Origin: an uncultured Lachnospiraceae bacterium
GTDB lineage: Bacteria; Bacillota; Clostridia; Lachnospirales; Lachnospiraceae
Length of the DNA stretch: 64,000 nt
NCBI GenBank assembly: GCA_947570615.1
Contig: CANOVJ010000015.1
Coordinates: forward strand, 1 to 64,000
Direction: 5' to 3'
Below the pieces are notes generated by a model. The model was not told the DNA's origin, did no database searches, and saw only the letters and a list, made by a program, of their open reading frames with translations. Positions 61,240-64,000 of this stretch are shown in pieces. Positions within the stretch are counted from its first letter, which is position 1; each line of letters opens with the position of its first letter. Position numbers and translations under genes: made by a program.

Positions 61240-61812
61240 TCATCCTCCGTCATTTTCGCCCGTCAGATGCACCGCCCGGTATGTATGTCCCGTGAAGGGC
61301 AGAAATTTTTCGACTATATCCGCGGTTCTTATCTTAAGGCTGGCCGTATTCACGCAGGGGTGGCATCCCAGGAACTCCTCCTCCAGCACCTCCCCGTCGA
61401 TCAGCAGATTCACATGCTTTCCGGTATCGTTCATCAGCCCCATGACGCTCACCGCTCCCGGCGAAATATGAAGATACTCCTCCATAAATTCCTCCGGAGC
61501 AAAGGAGAGTCTGGCGCTTCCGATCTGCGCGGACAGCTCCCTGGTCTTAAACTTTTTCTCCCCCGGCATCAACAGCAGATAAAACTTCGTCTTCTGCGCG
61601 TTGCACAGAAACAGATTCTTGCACATATGGATTCCCAGAATCGTATCCACTCCCTTACAGGCCTCCAGGGTGGCCATGGGCTCGTGATCCATCCTTTTAT
61701 AAGGGATACCCAGCTCAGCAAGCAGCCGGTAAACCGCCATCTCCCGATGTGGACGTCCCTGCCCCTGCGGGATATCGTCGTACAGGTTGGTGTCATGGAT
61801 CAGCGGATTCAC
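61240..61812 (-). CDS. Prolyl-tRNA editing protein ProX/YbaK family
   Basis: 190 residues from the GTG at 61812, which overlaps the argC stop (GTGA) and follows GGGGG at nine bases. YbaK fold: EMAVYRLLAELGIPYKRMDH, CKNLFLCNAQKTKFYLLLMPG, ELSAQIGSARLSFAPEEFM, SPGAVSVMGLMND. Free-standing enzymes of this type hydrolyse mischarged Ala- or Cys-tRNA-Pro. Translational coupling with argC is unexpected for a tRNA-proofreading enzyme and could be simple operon packing. Confidence 0.9.
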   Translation of the reverse strand: MNPLIHDTNLYDDIPQGQGRPHREMAVYRLLAELGIPYKRMDHEPMATLEACKGVDTILGIHMCKNLFLCNAQKTKFYLLLMPGEKKFKTRELSAQIGSARLSFAPEEFMEEYLHISPGAVSVMGLMNDTGKHVNLLIDGEVLEEEFLGCHPCVNTASLKIRTADIVEKFLPFTGHTYRAVHLTGENDGG

Positions 61813-62759
61813 AGGTTCAACCCCCTGTCCTCCTCGCAGCCCAGCATGATGTTCAGACACTGGATGGCCGCCCCGGAGGCCCCCTTTCCCAGATTGTCGA
61901 ACTGGGCGGAGAGAAGGATCCTTTCCTCATTGCCGGTCACATAGATCTTAAGTCCGTCCCAGCCACTAAGTCCGTTGCCTGCCAGCATCCCGCCGCAGAG
62001 CCGCTCCTGGGCTCCCCAGGGCATGGCCTGCACCAGCCGCTGTCCCTGATAAAACTCCCCGAAAAAAACGCACAGCTCCCGGGGCGTCATCTTTCTTTTA
62101 AGCAGGTCTCTATATAATGGAAGGGACACCGTCATACCGCTGTAATAGTCCGCCACAATGGGGGAAAACAACGGCTCCCGGGAAAGGCCGGTGATTCTCT
62201 GCATCTCCCGCAAATGCTTGTGGTTCTGGGAAAGGGCGTACTGCCTGGGCGCGTCCAGATCCCCATGCCTCTCCTGGCCCTCATACTCCGCGATCATTTT
62301 CTTACCGCCGCCGCTGTAGCCGGTCAGGGAAAAGGAGCTTACCGGATAGTCCGCGGGAAGAATCCCCTCCGCCACCAGCGGATATACCAGGGAGATGAAG
62401 CCCGTGGCGTGACAGCCCGGCACCGCAACCCGTCTGCCCTCCCGGATCCCGCGCCTGTGGCTTTCGGACAGCTCCGCAAACCCGTAGGCCCATCCCTCCT
62501 GCGTCCGGTGGGCGGTGGAGGTGTCGATGATCCTCACGTTTTCGTTTTCCACCAGCCCCACAGATTCCCTGGCCGCCTCGTCCGGCAGGCACAGAAAAGT
62601 AATATCCGACTGATTGATCAGGCGCTTTCTCTCATTTAAATCCTTGCGTTTTTCCCCGTCTATGGAGAGCAGCTCCACGTCGTCTCTCCCCGCAAACCGC
62701 TCGTTGATCCGAAGGCCCGTGGTTCCTTCCCTTCCATCTATAAAAATTTTCGTTTTCAT
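61809..62759 (-). CDS. argC: N-acetyl-gamma-glutamyl-phosphate reductase
   Basis: 316 residues, the short type 2 form. Reduces N-acetylglutamyl phosphate with NADPH. Visible: KIFIDGREGTTGLRINERF (nucleotide binding), ITFLCLPDEAARES, IDTSTAHRT, catalytic Cys in VAVPGCHATGFI, and GYSGGGKKMI. First gene of the minus-strand arginine operon, with a promoter at 62935-62963 that contains a palindrome likely to bind the arginine repressor. Confidence 0.95.
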   Translation of the reverse strand: MKTKIFIDGREGTTGLRINERFAGRDDVELLSIDGEKRKDLNERKRLINQSDITFLCLPDEAARESVGLVENENVRIIDTSTAHRTQEGWAYGFAELSESHRRGIREGRRVAVPGCHATGFISLVYPLVAEGILPADYPVSSFSLTGYSGGGKKMIAEYEGQERHGDLDAPRQYALSQNHKHLREMQRITGLSREPLFSPIVADYYSGMTVSLPLYRDLLKRKMTPRELCVFFGEFYQGQRLVQAMPWGAQERLCGGMLAGNGLSGWDGLKIYVTGNEERILLSAQFDNLGKGASGAAIQCLNIMLGCEEDRGLNL

Positions 62760-62927
62760 CTCCGCGTCCTTTCTGCCGCCGGCTCCCGCGCTGCGCGCCG
62801 GCGCTTATTTCTAACAATCTTACTCTAACCGCCGTAAAATCTCAACCATAAAATCACTTTTCTGCCTTTCCCACGCGTCCTCTGGCATATGTAAAAAATG
62901 ACGCCGCAATGCCTTCCGCTCCTTACG

Positions 62928-62963
62928 TTGCATGATTATACATCCAAAATGTATATTATGCAA
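62928..62963 (-). promoter_or_regulatory. argC promoter with an operator in its spacer
   Basis: Minus strand: TTGCAT (62958-62963), 17 bp, TATAAT (62935-62940). A perfect palindrome TATACAT-CCAAA-ATGTATA (62937-62955) fills the spacer and overlaps the -10, and it extends imperfectly to TTGCAT on both ends (62928-62963). The AT-rich TGCATA/TGTATA halves resemble ArgR boxes. A repressor here would directly block the polymerase. Confidence 0.65.
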
Positions 62964-62979
62964 TATTTTTTTATTTTTC

Positions 62980-63053
62980 TGCATAAAAATAAAAATATTT
63001 TTTTAATTATGCAAAATCAGGGTATTGCATTTCCCTGATTTTTGTTGTATAGT
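62980..63053 (+). promoter_or_regulatory. argG promoter and upstream half-sites
   Basis: TTGCAT (63025-63030), 17 bp, TATAGT (63048-63053). Upstream, TGCATAA (62980-62986) and TTATGCA (63007-63013) form an inverted pair, and a further TTATGCA lies at 62956-62962. The shared intergenic region (62760-63097) therefore carries two promoters back to back, with several candidate ArgR half-sites between. Confidence 0.65.
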
Positions 63054-63097
63054 GTCATATGCAGCAAACAGCATACCAATCCGGAGGAGTTTATCTT

Positions 63098-64000
63098 ATG
63101 AAAGAAAAAGTCGTTTTAGCCTATTCCGGGGGACTCGATACCACTGCCATCATCCCCTGGCTGAAAGAAAATTTTGATTATGAAGTGATCTGCGTCTGCA
63201 TCGACTGTGGACAGGGCGAGGAGTTGGACGGTCTTGAGGAGCGCGCGAAGTTCTGCGGCGCGGAAAAATTATACATACTGGACGTGACCGACGAGTTCTG
63301 CGACGAGTTCATCATGCCCTGCGTACAGGCCCACGCCGTATATGAGAACAAGTATCTTCTTGGAACCTCCATGGCAAGGCCCCTGATCGCCAGGAAGCTG
63401 GTGGAGATCGCCCGCAAAGAGGGCGCGGCCGCCATCTGCCACGGAGCCACCGGAAAAGGCAACGACCAGATCCGTTTCGAGCTTGGCATCAAGGCTCTCG
63501 CCCCCGACCTGAAAATCATCGCCGCATGGCGGAATGAAAAATGGACCATGGATTCCCGCGAATCCGAAATCGCCTACTGCAAGGCCCATGGCATCGACCT
63601 TCCCTTCTCCGCCGATTCCAGCTACAGCCGCGACCGCAATCTCTGGCACATCAGCCACGAGGGACTTGAGCTGGAGGATCCGGCCAACGAGCCGAATTTC
63701 GAGCATCTTCTGGTGCTGGGAACCACGCCCGAGAAGGCTCCCGATGAGGGCGAGTATGTGACCATGACCTTTAAGGAAGGGATTCCCACCTCCGTAAACG
63801 GCCAGGAGATGAAGGTTTCCGATATCATCCGGGAGCTGAACCGCCTGGGCGGAAAGCACGGCATCGGTATCGTTGACATTGTGGAAAACAGGGTAGTGGG
63901 CATGAAATCCAGGGGCGTCTACGAGACGCCGGGCGGAACCATTCTCTATGAGGCCCACCAGCAGCTCGAGGAGCTGATCCTTGACCGGGATACTTATGCC
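63098..64000 (+). CDS. argG: Argininosuccinate synthase (3' end outside the window)
   Basis: The first 301 codons, running off the window end. Start ATG at 63098 behind CGGAGGAG. Joins citrulline and aspartate using ATP. The ATP pyrophosphatase loop [14 protein letters not shown] is at residues 5-18; [20 protein letters not shown] and [13 protein letters not shown] follow, with [17 protein letters not shown] in the synthetase domain. Divergent from argC. argH probably follows outside the window. Confidence 0.96.
   Translation, partial: MKEKVVLAYSGGLDTTAIIPWLKENFDYEVICVCIDCGQGEELDGLEERAKFCGAEKLYILDVTDEFCDEFIMPCVQAHAVYENKYLLGTSMARPLIARKLVEIARKEGAAAICHGATGKGNDQIRFELGIKALAPDLKIIAAWRNEKWTMDSRESEIAYCKAHGIDLPFSADSSYSRDRNLWHISHEGLELEDPANEPNFEHLLVLGTTPEKAPDEGEYVTMTFKEGIPTSVNGQEMKVSDIIRELNRLGGKHGIGIVDIVENRVVGMKSRGVYETPGGTILYEAHQQLEELILDRDTYA

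Noticed and set aside
1-64000. tRNA, rRNA, prophage, plasmid origin or complete insertion sequence
   Set aside because: I looked for tRNA-like cloverleaf ends, rRNA signatures, integrase or phage structural genes and complete transposases and found none; only fragments (ISL3 zinc finger, PBECR-like protein) are present.

Overview
The window looks like a chromosomal segment of a Gram-positive, spore-forming Clostridia species, most likely a gut Lachnospiraceae. Supporting signs are a sigH (Spo0H) gene behind a cysE-cysS-mrnC-rlmB operon controlled by a T-box, a comEA / response regulator / histidine kinase / GerMN / comEC / holA block, AGGAGG-type ribosome sites throughout, and moderately high GC. 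I saw no rRNA, tRNA, CRISPR array or intact insertion sequence. Species assignment is inference; no search was possible.

Layout. 0.1-2.9 kb: hybrid sensor kinase with a stump of a response regulator behind it. 3.0-4.9 kb: metal-chelate ABC permease and ATPase without a binding protein. 4.9-10.9 kb: carbohydrate locus (glutaminase-A-like hydrolase and GH2 enzyme) divergent from an S41-like lipoprotein translationally coupled to an AraC regulator. 11.0-16.1 kb: Rpn-type nuclease, MFS/spermidine-synthase-like protein, FecB-type lipoprotein, thiamine pyrophosphokinase and a TetR regulator. 16.1-20.4 kb: an RND transporter carrying a roughly 380-residue coiled-coil insert, under a palindromic promoter with a TetR-type operator. 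20.6-27.7 kb: sigH, a small secreted His/Cys-rich protein, an SGNH hydrolase with tandem VSGN repeats, rlmB, mrnC, cysS and cysE with a T-box leader. 27.8-34.0 kb: sugar catabolic operon (class II aldolase, L-fucose-isomerase-like enzyme, FGGY kinase, aldose epimerase) divergent from a PocR-AraC regulator. 34.0-39.7 kb: accessory stretch with a small winged-helix protein, a broken ABC exporter, an HD hydrolase, an ECF sigma factor fused to an unknown domain, an FMN-binding remnant, an unknown two-gene operon and a PIN toxin-antitoxin pair. 39.8-49.5 kb: ispF, a sedoheptulokinase-like FGGY kinase, holA, comEC, GerMN lipoprotein, two-component system and comEA. 49.6-51.9 kb: graveyard of decayed genes. 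52.1-54.8 kb: DMT transporter behind a structured leader, a solute-binding protein, a TIGR04076 protein. 54.9-64.0 kb: arginine biosynthesis (argD, argB, argJ, argC on the minus strand, argG divergent), interrupted by a frameshifted exonuclease/phosphatase-family gene, a PBECR-like small protein, two GNAT acetyltransferases and a ProX-type tRNA deacylase.

Best leads for something undescribed: (1) the 126-nt structured leader of the DMT transporter, whose 16-bp closing helix contains the start codon; (2) the symmetrical promoter/terminator/operator region of the RND transporter and the transporter's wall-scale coiled coil; (3) two unrelated arrays of small palindromes repeated every 15 bp; (4) an ECF sigma factor with a second gene, with its own ribosome site, embedded in frame; (5) a GC-rich double-hairpin element present as two 84-bp tandem copies in the cysE leader and again 31 kb away.
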